From Neoroseomonas marina (GTDB lineage Bacteria; Pseudomonadota; Alphaproteobacteria; Acetobacterales; Acetobacteraceae): 64,000 nucleotides of DNA. Below the pieces are notes generated by a model. The model worked only from the letters and a program-made list of their open reading frames with translations, was not told where the DNA came from and made no database searches. Position numbers and translations under genes: made by a program. Positions within the stretch are counted from its first letter, which is position 1, and each line of letters starts with the position of its first letter. Shown here one piece after another: positions 16,339-24,598 of this stretch. Location: contig NZ_JABBKX010000001.1 in NCBI RefSeq assembly GCF_012927745.1, positions 930,001 to 994,000 on the forward strand. Direction: 5' to 3'.

Positions 16339-17247
16339 TTAGCGGCGCGCCTCCGCGATCTGCAGGGTCTCGGTCTGGGCAGGGGCCGGGGCGGCGGCGA
16401 TCGCCGGCGCCTCGGTGCCGTCCGCGCTGGCGAAGCGCGTGCGCGCCTCGGCGACCCACTTGTCGAAGTCCTCGCGGCTCACCGCGCGCACCGCGATCGG
16501 CATGAACCAGTGGTTGGTTCCACAGATCTGGTTGCACTGGCCGTAGAAGACGCCCTCGCGGTCCGCACGCATCCACGTCTCGAGCGCACGGCCCGGGATC
16601 GAGTAGCGCTGCACGCCGAGCGCCGGGACGAAGAAGGAATGGATCACGTCGCGGCCGGTCGTGATCACGCGGATATTGGCGCCCACGGGGATCACCAGCT
16701 CGTTGTCGACCGCGAGGCGGAACAGGTGGCGACGCTCCGGCGGGAGCTGATCCTCGGCCAGCGGATAGCTGTCGAAGTTGAAGTTGCCGTTATCGGGGTA
16801 GGTGTAGTTCCAGTACCACTGGCGGCCCTGCACCGAGATCGTCAGGTCCGCGTTCGGCGTCCGGTCCTCGTAGTAGATCAGGCGGAAGGACGGGATCGCG
16901 ATCACCACCAGGATCAGCACGGGAACGACGGTCCAGGCGACCTCGAGCAGCGTGTTGTGGCTCGTCGTCGACGGGTTCGGGTTCGCCGAGGCGCGATAGC
17001 GCCACACGCACCAGACCAGCAGCGCCAGCACGAAGATCGTGATGACGACGATGATGCCGAACACCAGATTGTTGAAGTGGTGGATCGCTTCCTTGATCGG
17101 GCCGCCCGCTTCCTGCAGGCCCATGCCCCAGGCATGCGGCGCACCCACCATGCCCTGCGCCATCGCCGGCGCCGCCGCCATCGCCAGGACCACCGCGGCG
17201 ATTCCGCCGATCACGGCCCAGATGCGCTTACCGTCGCTCAACCGCAT
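16339..17247 (-). CDS. ctaC: Cytochrome c oxidase subunit II
   Basis: 302 residues from the ATG at 17247, with GGGGA nine bases upstream; an ATG two codons earlier (17253) is the alternative. The CuA-bearing subunit accepts electrons from cytochrome c. A signal peptide ([23 protein letters not shown]) is followed by two membrane helices ([21 protein letters not shown] and [15 protein letters not shown]) and a periplasmic cupredoxin domain with [25 protein letters not shown] and the CuA motif [15 protein letters not shown]. The C-terminal tail is Ala/Pro-rich. It is first in the cta operon, with a promoter-like site at 17367-17395. Confidence 0.97.
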   Translation of the reverse strand: MRLSDGKRIWAVIGGIAAVVLAMAAAPAMAQGMVGAPHAWGMGLQEAGGPIKEAIHHFNNLVFGIIVVITIFVLALLVWCVWRYRASANPNPSTTSHNTLLEVAWTVVPVLILVVIAIPSFRLIYYEDRTPNADLTISVQGRQWYWNYTYPDNGNFNFDSYPLAEDQLPPERRHLFRLAVDNELVIPVGANIRVITTGRDVIHSFFVPALGVQRYSIPGRALETWMRADREGVFYGQCNQICGTNHWFMPIAVRAVSREDFDKWVAEARTRFASADGTEAPAIAAAPAPAQTETLQIAEARR

Positions 17248-17366
17248 CACCATTCCCCGGGCGTGCTGGCCACGCCGACTTGAACCATCCTGCGTCGCGG
17301 GCCAGGCCGGTGCCACCGGCGCGGCCACGCGCACGCCGCACACCAAGGGCGCACGACGCGCGCGGA

Positions 17367-17395
17367 CCATAGTCGGCCCACCCCGCACCGCACAA
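17367..17395 (-). promoter_or_regulatory. Putative promoter of the cta operon
   Basis: On the minus strand TTGTGC (17395-17390) and CTATGG (17372-17367) are separated by exactly 17 bases, a fair match to the alphaproteobacterial housekeeping promoter. Transcription would start about 110 bases before ctaC. No operator-like dyad is obvious in the remaining upstream space (17248-17457). Confidence 0.45.
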
Positions 17396-17457
17396 GTGAG
17401 CACGCCCCGCTTCCTGCCAATGGCTGTGGCCGCGAAACGATCGGCCATGCCGGGGAG

Positions 17458-17787
17458 TCAGGTCTCGGCCTCGGCCGAATCCTCTTCGCTGACGTGATCG
17501 ACCATGTCGGTGAGCATCGACCGGATGTGCTCGTCGCCGACGACGTAGAAGACCTGGCGGCCGCGCCGCTCCGCCTGCAGCAGGCGGGCCGCGCGCAGCA
17601 GTCGCAGGTGATGGGACGCCAGCGAGGCGGAGATGCCCAGGCCCTCCGCCATCTCCCCCACCGCGGCAGGCGCGTCGAGGCAGGCGAGGATGATCTTCAG
17701 GCGCGTCGGGTCGCTCATCAGGCGGAAGGTCTCCGCCAGTTCGACCACGAGGTCCTCGCCGGCCCGCTCCCGGGCGCGCATGCCCAT
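17458..17787 (-). CDS. ArsR/SmtB family repressor with an alpha-5 zinc-site motif
   Basis: 109 residues from the ATG at 17787 (an ATG at 17781 is possible). A winged helix-turn-helix dimer: LMSDPTRLKIILACL, then the recognition region SASLASHHLRLLRAARLL and the wing ERRGRQVFYVV. There is no alpha-3 CxC arsenic site. The C-terminal helix has D85-x-H87-x10-H98-x2-E101, exactly the spacing of the SmtB alpha-5 site that binds zinc across the dimer. I infer a zinc-responsive repressor. It stands between an unknown gene and the cta operon; no metal transporter is adjacent, so its target may be itself or a distant gene. Confidence 0.85.
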   Translation of the reverse strand: MGMRARERAGEDLVVELAETFRLMSDPTRLKIILACLDAPAAVGEMAEGLGISASLASHHLRLLRAARLLQAERRGRQVFYVVGDEHIRSMLTDMVDHVSEEDSAEAET

Positions 17788-17846
17788 TGTCCTGAGCCCT
17801 CCCGCGACCAGCCTCGCCTGCCGGCAGGCCGGCGGCAAGCCGGCCG

Positions 17847-19046
17847 TCAGGGGGAGGACGTGACGGCCGGCGCCAGCGCCGGCGACTTGGCCGCCGGATG
17901 GGAGGGATTGCGGAAGCGCAGTTCCCCCTCCGGCGCCGCGTCAGGCGGCACGAAGCCGAACATCTCCATGCGGGACGCACAGACCGCCGCCACCACGGGG
18001 CGTGCCGACGCCTCGGTCAGGAAGCGCCGGGCCGCGCCCTCGAGTTCGAGCGTCTCCCGCAACGAACGCCATTCCACCTTCTCGAGGTCGTCCACGAAGA
18101 CGGAAAGGATGCCCGGGGCACTGCCGGTCAGGCGCGACTCGGCGGCCAGGCGCATCCGGGTCACCACCGCGCCCGCCACCGCGTTCTCGCGCCCGGCCCG
18201 CGCCGCCATGACGAAGACCGAGCCGCCCGCGCTGTCCGCCGTGACGGCGAGATGCGCCTCGGGGCCGAACTGCTCGCGCAGGCGCTGGGGCAGCGCCGGC
18301 CCGGCCTGGGCGCCGGCGAGCACGAGGGGATCGAGCTTCAGCACGGCGTCGGCGCTGGAATCCTGGCGGCGGCGATCCGCCAGCAACGCCATGATCCGGG
18401 ACTGCAGCTCGGCCGCCTTGGCCGGCCCGGACAGGCCCTCGGGCAGCGTCATCTTGAGCAGGTAGCGGCCGGGATGGGCAGCGAGCCAGGTCTGCAGGCC
18501 CGGATGGACCCGATCGACCAGGGCACACCAGTCGCCGCGATGGACCGGACGGCCTTCCTCGGCCGAGACGGTCTCGCAGACGACCTCGGCCACGGCGCCG
18601 CCGCGGGAGATGCGCAGGTCGAACGGCGCGCCCTCGGCGAGGCCCGCGAAGTCGACGCTGAAGCCGCGCTCGCGGTAGCGCGCCGCGGTGCGGAGCAGGT
18701 GGCACAGCGGAATCAGCGTCTGCTCGCCGGTCAGGCCCTCGAGGATCAGGGCGCGCAGCCGGGCGCGCGGTTCTTCCGGAAGGGTCCGGGCGAGGCGCAC
18801 CGCATCCTGCGCGAAGGCAAGCACCTGCCGCTCCGCGGGGCCGAGGCGCTCCGAGCCGCGGCCTTCGGCCACCCGGGCCAGCACGAACTCGACGGCATGG
18901 CGCTGTTGCGCGGCGCGGCCCGACAACGGCCCCGACTGGGCGCGACGTCCGAGCTCCGCGAGGCGCGACGTCCAGGCGCGCCGGCCGGCCAGACGCAGAA
19001 AGGCGGCGGAAGAATTGGGGTCCGGGGAAGTCTCGGCACTCGGCAT
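17847..19046 (-). CDS. Conserved protein of unknown function (399 residues)
   Basis: I do not recognise a named family. The N-terminal third is helical and Arg/Ala-rich. A central segment FDLRISRGGAVAEVVCETVS (about residues 148-167) is followed by HRGDWCALVDRV and YLLKMTLPEGLSG; the D...E-x-x-C layout recalls PD-(D/E)XK nuclease-like folds but lacks the usual lysine, so this is only a structural hint. No signal peptide or membrane helix is seen, so it is probably cytoplasmic. It is followed after 59 bases by the zinc-sensor regulator on the same strand, so the two may be co-transcribed. The reading frame is well supported by codon-position GC. Confidence 0.7.
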   Translation of the reverse strand: MPSAETSPDPNSSAAFLRLAGRRAWTSRLAELGRRAQSGPLSGRAAQQRHAVEFVLARVAEGRGSERLGPAERQVLAFAQDAVRLARTLPEEPRARLRALILEGLTGEQTLIPLCHLLRTAARYRERGFSVDFAGLAEGAPFDLRISRGGAVAEVVCETVSAEEGRPVHRGDWCALVDRVHPGLQTWLAAHPGRYLLKMTLPEGLSGPAKAAELQSRIMALLADRRRQDSSADAVLKLDPLVLAGAQAGPALPQRLREQFGPEAHLAVTADSAGGSVFVMAARAGRENAVAGAVVTRMRLAAESRLTGSAPGILSVFVDDLEKVEWRSLRETLELEGAARRFLTEASARPVVAAVCASRMEMFGFVPPDAAPEGELRFRNPSHPAAKSPALAPAVTSSP

Positions 19047-19205
19047 GGCTCACCTCGACGCGCGGCGGCCCCGAGGGGCCTCGTTCACCCGCCGGAGGGA
19101 ATGCCGGCGTGCTGCAGGATCTGCCTAGCCATCCTCAGGCGCCCGCCCCCGGGGGGTCGGTCGCCGATGCCGGTCTTGGTGCCGGACACTCACTCCTACC
19201 AAGGA

Positions 19206-19223
19206 TTGACGGGGGGCCGTCAA
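19206..19223 (-). terminator. Hairpin between the small membrane gene and the 399-residue gene
   Basis: TTGACGG (19206-19212) and CCGTCAA (19217-19223) form a perfect 7-base stem with a GGGG loop, 25 bases after the stop of the small membrane gene at 19248. There is no T-run, so termination is uncertain; it could instead be an operator for the downstream gene at 19046. Nothing else notable lies in 19047-19247. Confidence 0.35.
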
Positions 19224-19247
19224 GGCATGCTGACAGGATCAGCGCCG

Positions 19248-19436
19248 CTATCGTGGCATGGGCGCGATCGACGCGCGGTCGGCCCGCGCCCAGTCCGGCC
19301 AGCCGACGACCCGCTCCACGGCCACCAATGCCAGGGCGGCGCCGATGGCGACGACCATGATCAGCAGGTGCGTGCGGGATGGAGGACGGCGCATCCATTG
19401 CGCCGCCTGGACAAGGATCCTCGCGACGGGATCCAC
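19248..19436 (-). CDS. Small membrane protein following dsbD
   Basis: 62 residues with one clear hydrophobic helix (LLIMVVAIGAALALVAVERVV, about 24-44) after a basic N-terminal segment (MRRPPSRTH). It starts three bases after the DsbD-like gene stop (19440), which suggests translation from the same message. I do not recognise a family. The short length keeps confidence moderate; the close spacing and strong helix are the support. Confidence 0.55.
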   Translation of the reverse strand: MDPVARILVQAAQWMRRPPSRTHLLIMVVAIGAALALVAVERVVGWPDWARADRASIAPMPR

Positions 19437-19439
19437 GCC

Positions 19440-21485
19440 TCAGCCGCCCACGGCGCGGAGAACGATGCCCTCGGTGAGGAGCTGCGGCAGCACGTCCGGC
19501 GCGCCGCCGCCCGCCGGATAAACGAGATAGAGCGGCACCCCGTCCCGCCCGTGGGCGCGCAGCAGGGCCGTGATCGCCGGATCGCCGGCCGTCCAGTCGG
19601 CCTTGAGATAGGCGATGCCGCGCGCGGCGAAGGCGGCGCGGACCGCCTCGGCCCGCAGGGCGACGCGCTCATTCACCTGGCAGGTGATGCACCAGGCCGC
19701 GGTGGCGTTGACGAAGACCATGCGGCCCTCGGCCTGCAGCGCCGCGACCCGCTCGGCGCTCCAGGCCTCGGCGCCTGGGCCGGGCGCGGCGGCCTCGGCC
19801 GGGGTGGCGGCGATGCGCGGCAGCAAGGCCAGGGCGCCGATGACGCCCAGGGCGGCGGCGGCGAGGGCGAGGCGCGACCCGCCCGCCCGCTGCGCCTGGC
19901 CCAGCGCCCAGGCGCCGAAGGCGATCAGCAGCCCGCCGGCGAGCACCGCCAGCACCGCGTCCGGCCCGCCCTGCTGCGCCAGGACCCAGACCAGCCAGAT
20001 CGCCGCGGCGAACATCGGGAAAGCGAGGAACTGCCGCAGCCGCTCCATCCAGGGCCCTGGCCGCGGCAGCCGCCGGGCAAGACCAGGGAAGACCGCGAGG
20101 ACTCCGTACGGCGCCGCGAGCCCCAGCCCGAGGGCCAGGAAGACCGCCATGGCCGACGGCGCGTCCATCGCGAGCGCCGCGCCGAGCGCGGCCGCCATGA
20201 AGGGCGCCGTGCAGGGCGTGGCCACGAGCACCGCCAGCCCACCCGTCGCAAAGGAGCCCAGATGGCCGCCCCGCGCGGCGATCCCGGCGCCGGCGCCCAC
20301 CGTCCGGCCGGCCTCGAACACGCCGGCGAGGTTCAGCCCGACCCCGAGCATCAGCCACGCCATGGCGGCGACGAAGCCCGGCGCGGTGAACTGGAAGCCC
20401 CAGCCTGCCGCCGCCCCGCCCGCGCGGAGCCCCAGCATCAGCCCGCCCAGGGCGGCGAAGGCGACAAGCACGCCGGCCACATAGGACAGCGCATGGGCAC
20501 GGACCTTGCCGCGCGCCTCCCCCGACATCCGCGCCAGTGCCATGGCCTTCATGGCGAGGACGGGGAAGACACAGGGCATCAGGTTCAGGATCAGCCCGCC
20601 CAGCAGGGCGAACAGCGCCGCCTGCCACAGCGGCATGGCGGTGGCCACGAAGGGCATGACCGGCGCGGCGACCTCATAGGCGACGCGTCGGCCGCCGCCA
20701 TCGGTCACCAGCAGCACGCCGTCGAGCGAGTCCGGGACCGACGCGCCCCCGACGGGCGTCAGCGCCAGGTCGAGCCGGCCTGGCGCCAGCGCCATCCTCT
20801 GGGGCGCGACGTTGTCGAGCACCCCCTCCCGCGCCGGCAGGAAGACAGCGCTGCGCACCGTCTCGCGCGACAGGCCCGGGCCTTCGAGGACCAGCGAGCC
20901 GCCGCCGGACCCCAGCGCCAGCTGCGCCTGCCACGGGGAGGGCCGCGGCACGGCCTCGGCCGCCGCGGCGAAGAGCGGTGCGGTCGCGGGATCCGGCTGC
21001 GCCTCGGCCGCGACCGGGATGTCGAGCCGGAAGGCACCTTCCTCGGGGATGCAGACCTGTTCGCAGACCAGCCATGTGGCGCGCGCCTCGACCGGCAGGC
21101 TGCCGCCCACCGGCAGCGAGGCCGGCAGGCGCACCCGCATCGGCAGCAGCACCTCATCGTGGTAGCCGAAATTGACCAGCGGGCCGTATTCGATGCGCTC
21201 CGGCGCCGGCCAGGCGATCGGGCCGACCGTGGCGCCCTCCGGCAGGGTCAGCGTGACTTCCGGCGGGGCACCCGCATCGCCTGCGTTGCGCCAATAGGTA
21301 TGCCAGCCGGGGGCGAGGCGCAGCCGGAGGCCGATCGAGACCTCCCCGCCGGGCGACACCGCCGCCTGGTCGGCCATCAGCACCGCCACGGCGCGGTCCG
21401 AACGCACCGGCGCGCTTTCCGCCCCCAGGGCGGCGGCGGGCAGCAGCATCAGCAGTGCGGCAAGGGACTTCAGCATCGCGCGCAT
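19440..21485 (-). CDS. dsbD: DsbD-like thiol:disulfide interchange protein
   Basis: About 681 residues from the ATG at 21485 (a second ATG at 21476). It moves reducing power from cytoplasmic thioredoxin to periplasmic thiol proteins. A signal peptide (SLAALLMLLPAAALGAE) leads a periplasmic N-terminal domain with CEQVCIPEEGAF. The membrane core (about 270-520) carries the two cysteines in NLMPCVFPVLAMKAM and TPCTAPFMAAALGAA. The C-terminal thioredoxin-like domain has AAWCITCQVNE as CxxC. The large N-terminal domain with DsbC-like spacing resembles the ScsB/DsbD-alpha group. Family is certain; the exact start is not. Confidence 0.92.
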   Translation of the reverse strand: MRAMLKSLAALLMLLPAAALGAESAPVRSDRAVAVLMADQAAVSPGGEVSIGLRLRLAPGWHTYWRNAGDAGAPPEVTLTLPEGATVGPIAWPAPERIEYGPLVNFGYHDEVLLPMRVRLPASLPVGGSLPVEARATWLVCEQVCIPEEGAFRLDIPVAAEAQPDPATAPLFAAAAEAVPRPSPWQAQLALGSGGGSLVLEGPGLSRETVRSAVFLPAREGVLDNVAPQRMALAPGRLDLALTPVGGASVPDSLDGVLLVTDGGGRRVAYEVAAPVMPFVATAMPLWQAALFALLGGLILNLMPCVFPVLAMKAMALARMSGEARGKVRAHALSYVAGVLVAFAALGGLMLGLRAGGAAAGWGFQFTAPGFVAAMAWLMLGVGLNLAGVFEAGRTVGAGAGIAARGGHLGSFATGGLAVLVATPCTAPFMAAALGAALAMDAPSAMAVFLALGLGLAAPYGVLAVFPGLARRLPRPGPWMERLRQFLAFPMFAAAIWLVWVLAQQGGPDAVLAVLAGGLLIAFGAWALGQAQRAGGSRLALAAAALGVIGALALLPRIAATPAEAAAPGPGAEAWSAERVAALQAEGRMVFVNATAAWCITCQVNERVALRAEAVRAAFAARGIAYLKADWTAGDPAITALLRAHGRDGVPLYLVYPAGGGAPDVLPQLLTEGIVLRAVGG

Positions 21486-21555
21486 ACAAGGTCCGGCCGG
21501 CGACGGATCGCAAGAGCGGGCGGCATGCACGGACCCGCAATCTTTGCCGGTCAGC

Positions 21556-21855
21556 ATGCGCGGCATGCGCGCCAGCCTCCTCCTGAGCCTCGCCCTCGCC
21601 CTGCCCGCCGCGGCGCAGCCGCCCCCCGTGTGCAGCCCGGCGCGGGAGGGCCAGGTCGCCTGCATGGGCGGCACCCTCTGCGCCTGCCGGTTCGAGCGCG
21701 GAGGCCAGCTCACCGGCCGGCCCGACCGTTTCGCCTGGGACTGCAGCGCCCTGCGCCCGCCCTGCCCGCCCGATCCGACGATTCAGCCGGCCCAGCCCTG
21801 GGGACCGCCAGCCGGGGTCTGGGTCGCACCCGGCGCCGCGCCGCCGCCGCGATGA
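21556..21855 (+). CDS. Small secreted cysteine-containing protein, unknown
   Basis: 99 residues from the ATG at 21556 (a further ATG at 21565). A signal peptide (MRASLLLSLALALPAAAQ) is followed by a mature part of about 75 residues with six cysteines (CSPAREGQVACMGG, CACRFERGG, DCSALRPPCPP) and a Pro-rich tail (PAQPWGPPAG). Probably periplasmic with disulfides. It is divergent from dsbD by 70 bases, so a link with thiol chemistry is possible but unproven. No family recognised. Confidence 0.6.
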   Translation: MRGMRASLLLSLALALPAAAQPPPVCSPAREGQVACMGGTLCACRFERGGQLTGRPDRFAWDCSALRPPCPPDPTIQPAQPWGPPAGVWVAPGAAPPPR

Positions 21856-21873
21856 GGTACCGGACCCCTGTTC

Positions 21874-21889
21874 TGGCACGATTCTTGTT
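21874..21889 (+). promoter_or_regulatory. Putative sigma-54 promoter upstream of kdsD
   Basis: TGGCACG at 21874-21880, four bases, then TTGTT at 21885-21889. The -24 element is a perfect match to the sigma-54 consensus and the spacing is exact; the -12 element has TTGT instead of TTGC. Transcription would start near 21900, 43 bases before kdsD. The cluster it would drive ends with rpoN, the sigma-54 gene. Confidence 0.45.
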
Positions 21890-21942
21890 CGCTGCCGGCG
21901 GCTTTGGTTGACCCGCCCGAGTCCGGGCACCATACAGGCGAC

Positions 21943-22926
21943 GTGAACGCCCCGTCCCTGCATCCCGACCTCGTGGCCGCCCGCCGAGTCCTCACCCTGG
22001 AATCGGAAGCGCTGGCCGCTCTTGGCGAGTCGCTCGACGACCGCTTCGCCCAGGCCTGCACCTTGCTCGCGGGCGCCAGCGGCCGCGTCGTCGTCTCCGG
22101 CATGGGCAAGTCGGGGCATGTGGCGCGCAAGATCGCCGCGACGCTCGCCTCCACCGGCACGCCGGCCCTGTTCGTCCACCCGGCCGAAGCCTCCCATGGC
22201 GACCTCGGCATGATCGTCGCGGGCGATGCGGTGCTCGCGCTGTCGAACTCGGGCGAGACGCCGGAACTCGCCGACCTGGTCGGCCACGCCAAGCGCTTCG
22301 GCCTGCCGCTGGTGGGCATCACCGGCCGTGCCGGCAGCACCCTCGCCCGGACCGCCGATGTCGCGCTGGTGTTGCCCGAGGCGCCGGAGGCCTGCCCGAT
22401 GGGCCTCGCGCCCACCACCTCGACGACGATGCAACTCGCGCTCGGGGACGCGATCGCGGTGGCGCTGCTCACGCGGCGTGGCTTCACGGCGGCCGATTTC
22501 CGCGTCTTCCACCCGGGCGGGAAGCTCGGCGCGCGGCTGTCCCGCGTGAAGGACCTGATGCATGTGGGCGAGGAACTGCCCCTCGCCCCGCCCGGCACGC
22601 CGATGGACAAGGCGATCGTGGCGATGACCGCCCGGCGCTTCGGCTGCCTCGGCGTCCAGGGTGCCGACGGGGCGCTGCTCGGCATCATCACCGACGGCGA
22701 CCTGCGCCGCTGCCTCGAAGCCGGGGGTGGCAGCGCGCTGCTGACCCGCACGGCCGAGCAGGTGATGATGCGCACGCCGCGCACCGTGACGCCGGACACC
22801 CTCGCAGTCGAAGCCCTGCGCGAGATGAACGCGCGCGCCATCACCGCGCTCTTCGTGGTGGACGAGGCGCGGCGGCCGGTCGGAATCCTGCACGTCCACG
22901 ACCTGCTGCGGGCCGGTGTCGCGTGA
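21943..22926 (+). CDS. kdsD: D-arabinose 5-phosphate isomerase (KpsF/GutQ family)
   Basis: 327 residues from the GTG at 21943 (MNAPSLHPDL); an upstream in-frame TTG at 21904 lacks a ribosome-binding site. It interconverts ribulose 5-phosphate and arabinose 5-phosphate, the first step to Kdo for LPS. The SIS domain (about 30-170) shows VVVSGMGKSGHVARKIAATLASTGTP, HPAEASHGDLGMI, LSNSGETPEL and the MGLAPTTSTTMQLALGDA stretch; two CBS domains follow (MDKAIVAM...GIITDGDLRR and MMRTPRTVTPDT...GILHVHDLL). It is first in the kdsD-lptC-lptA-lptB cluster, and its stop overlaps the lptC start. Confidence 0.95.
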   Translation: MNAPSLHPDLVAARRVLTLESEALAALGESLDDRFAQACTLLAGASGRVVVSGMGKSGHVARKIAATLASTGTPALFVHPAEASHGDLGMIVAGDAVLALSNSGETPELADLVGHAKRFGLPLVGITGRAGSTLARTADVALVLPEAPEACPMGLAPTTSTTMQLALGDAIAVALLTRRGFTAADFRVFHPGGKLGARLSRVKDLMHVGEELPLAPPGTPMDKAIVAMTARRFGCLGVQGADGALLGIITDGDLRRCLEAGGGSALLTRTAEQVMMRTPRTVTPDTLAVEALREMNARAITALFVVDEARRPVGILHVHDLLRAGVA

Positions 22927-23627
22927 CACGGCGCGAAGAACCCCGCGAGCCCCAGGCCCGCCCGCTGCGGGCCGGCGGGGCGCCCGGGCTGTCGCGCCGC
23001 ATCCTGCCGCCGTCCCGCGAGCGCTGGGCGCCTTCGGCCGGGCAGATCGCACGGCGCCGCATCGCCGTCAGGCTCGCCAAGATCCTGTTCCCGCTGCTGG
23101 GCGTGGCCCTGCTGGTCGGCATCGCGGTGTGGCCGGAACTGGACCGGATGGAGGACCGCGCCCGCGTGTCCTTCCGCCGGGTCGCCGGCACCGCGCCGGA
23201 CGCCGTGCGCGTCATCGATCCGCGCTACCAGGGCATCGACGAGCAGAACCGTCCCTACACCGTGACCGCCGAGGTCGCCGCGCAGACCGATGCGCCGGAT
23301 ATCGTCGATCTCAACCGCCCCCGCGCCGACATCCTGCTCACCGACGGAAGCTGGGTGCTGCTCGAAAGCCGCGAGGGGCGCTTCGACAAGGCGCGCAACC
23401 TGCTGGACCTCTCGGGTGACGTCACGCTGTGGCAGGACGGCGGCAACCTGCTCGTGACGGAGGCGGCGGAGATCCAGCTTCACGAGGGCTCGGCCTCGGG
23501 CGACAGGCCGGTCGCCGCGCAGGGGCCCTTCGGCACCCTGACCAGCGAAGGCTTCCGGCTGACGGACCGTGGCCAGGTCGTGGTCTTCACGGGGCGCGCC
23601 CGCGCCATTCTGGAGGGCGGCCAGTGA
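22923..23627 (+). CDS. lptC: LPS export ABC transporter periplasmic protein LptC
   Basis: 234 residues from a GTG that overlaps the kdsD stop (GTGA). LptC is the bitopic inner-membrane component that hands LPS from LptBFG to LptA. A long cytoplasmic basic N terminus (about 1-50) precedes one membrane helix (LAKILFPLLGVALLVGIAVWP) and a periplasmic beta-jellyroll domain with DPRYQGIDEQNRPYTVTA, GSWVLLESREGRFD, NLLDLSGDVTLWQDGG and GPFGTLTSEGFRL. The Lpt-type repeats continue into lptA, whose GTG overlaps this stop. Confidence 0.92.
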   Translation: MTRREEPREPQARPLRAGGAPGLSRRILPPSRERWAPSAGQIARRRIAVRLAKILFPLLGVALLVGIAVWPELDRMEDRARVSFRRVAGTAPDAVRVIDPRYQGIDEQNRPYTVTAEVAAQTDAPDIVDLNRPRADILLTDGSWVLLESREGRFDKARNLLDLSGDVTLWQDGGNLLVTEAAEIQLHEGSASGDRPVAAQGPFGTLTSEGFRLTDRGQVVVFTGRARAILEGGQ

Positions 23628-24598
23628 AGGCACCCATCATCGGCCTCGGCCTGGCGCTGCTGACCGGCACGGCCCTCGCGCAGAACATCGATCTCAGCCA
23701 GGGCGGCCCGGTCGAGGTCACCGCCGTCGACGGCATCGAATGGCGCCAGAACGACCAGGTGGTGATCGCGCGCGGCGAGGCCCGCGCCGTCCGCGGCGGC
23801 GTGACGGTGGAATCCGATCGCCTCATCGCCCGCTATCGCCCGCGGGGCGGCGCGCAGGCGCAACCGCAGGCGTCGCGGTCCCCCACGGAAGGACCGGCGG
23901 GCGGCGGCGAGATCTGGCGGCTCGAGGCGGAGGGCAACGTCGTCATCTTCACCGCGACCGATCGCGCGGAGGGCGACCGCGCCGTCTACGACATGGACCA
24001 GTCGGTGATGGTGCTGACGGGGCAGAACCTGCGCCTCACCAACCCCGACAACACGCTGACCGCGCGCGACAGCATCGAATACTGGTCGCAGCGCCGCATG
24101 GCCGTCGCCCGCGGCAATGCCGTGGTGGTGACGAATGACGGAAGGCGCGTGCGCGCCGACACCCTCGTCGCCTATTTCGCCGAAGGGGCCGCGCCCGGCA
24201 CGCAGCAGGCCGCCGCGCCGCGCCCGCAGCCGGCCGCGGCCTCCGGGACCCAGTCGCCCGGACAGGGATCCAACCTCGAGCGCGTCGAGGCCTACGGCAA
24301 TGTCGAGATCCGGACCGCCGAAGAGGTCGTGCGCGGCGACCGCGGCGTCTACAGCCCGCAGACCGGGCTCGCGCGGCTGCTGGGCAATGTGCGCATCGTG
24401 CGGGGGGACAACACGCTGACCGGTCAGGAAGCTATCGTGAACATGCAGACCGGCGTTTCCCGCCTGATCGCCGCCCCTGGCGCGCGGGTGCAGGGCCTCG
24501 TCGTGCCGCAGCAGGGCCAACAGCCGCAACAGCAGCAACAGCAAGGTCAGCAGCCGGTGATCCAACCCGCCCCCCAAGGCCAGGAGACGCCGCGATGA
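23624..24598 (+). CDS. lptA: LptA/OstA-type periplasmic LPS-binding protein
   Basis: 324 residues from the GTG at 23624 (GGAGGG upstream), overlapping the lptC stop. A signal peptide (PIIGLGLALLTGTALAQ) leads an OstA-like domain with repeated motifs: GGPVEVTAVDGIEWRQNDQV, RLEAEGNVVIFTATDRAEGD, YDMDQSVMVLTGQNLRLTN, and again YGNVEIRTAEEVVRGDRG. It bridges LptC to the outer membrane. It is longer than typical LptA because of a Gln/Ala/Pro-rich insert (about 190-220) and a Gln-rich tail (PQQGQQPQQQQQQGQQP, near 24505-24560). Its stop overlaps the lptB start (ATGA). Confidence 0.92.
   Translation: MKAPIIGLGLALLTGTALAQNIDLSQGGPVEVTAVDGIEWRQNDQVVIARGEARAVRGGVTVESDRLIARYRPRGGAQAQPQASRSPTEGPAGGGEIWRLEAEGNVVIFTATDRAEGDRAVYDMDQSVMVLTGQNLRLTNPDNTLTARDSIEYWSQRRMAVARGNAVVVTNDGRRVRADTLVAYFAEGAAPGTQQAAAPRPQPAAASGTQSPGQGSNLERVEAYGNVEIRTAEEVVRGDRGVYSPQTGLARLLGNVRIVRGDNTLTGQEAIVNMQTGVSRLIAAPGARVQGLVVPQQGQQPQQQQQQGQQPVIQPAPQGQETPR

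Noticed and set aside
14679..16505. A plus-strand open frame of about 600 codons, His/Arg/Glu-rich
   Set aside because: It lies opposite ctaD and ctaC, whose catalytic motifs are intact. Shadow of highly biased codon use.
17898..21911. A plus-strand open frame of more than 1300 codons
   Set aside because: It runs antisense to the zinc-sensor, 399-residue and DsbD genes, all of which have recognisable motifs or helices. The translation is Arg/His/Gly-rich with no motif; a GC-rich shadow frame.
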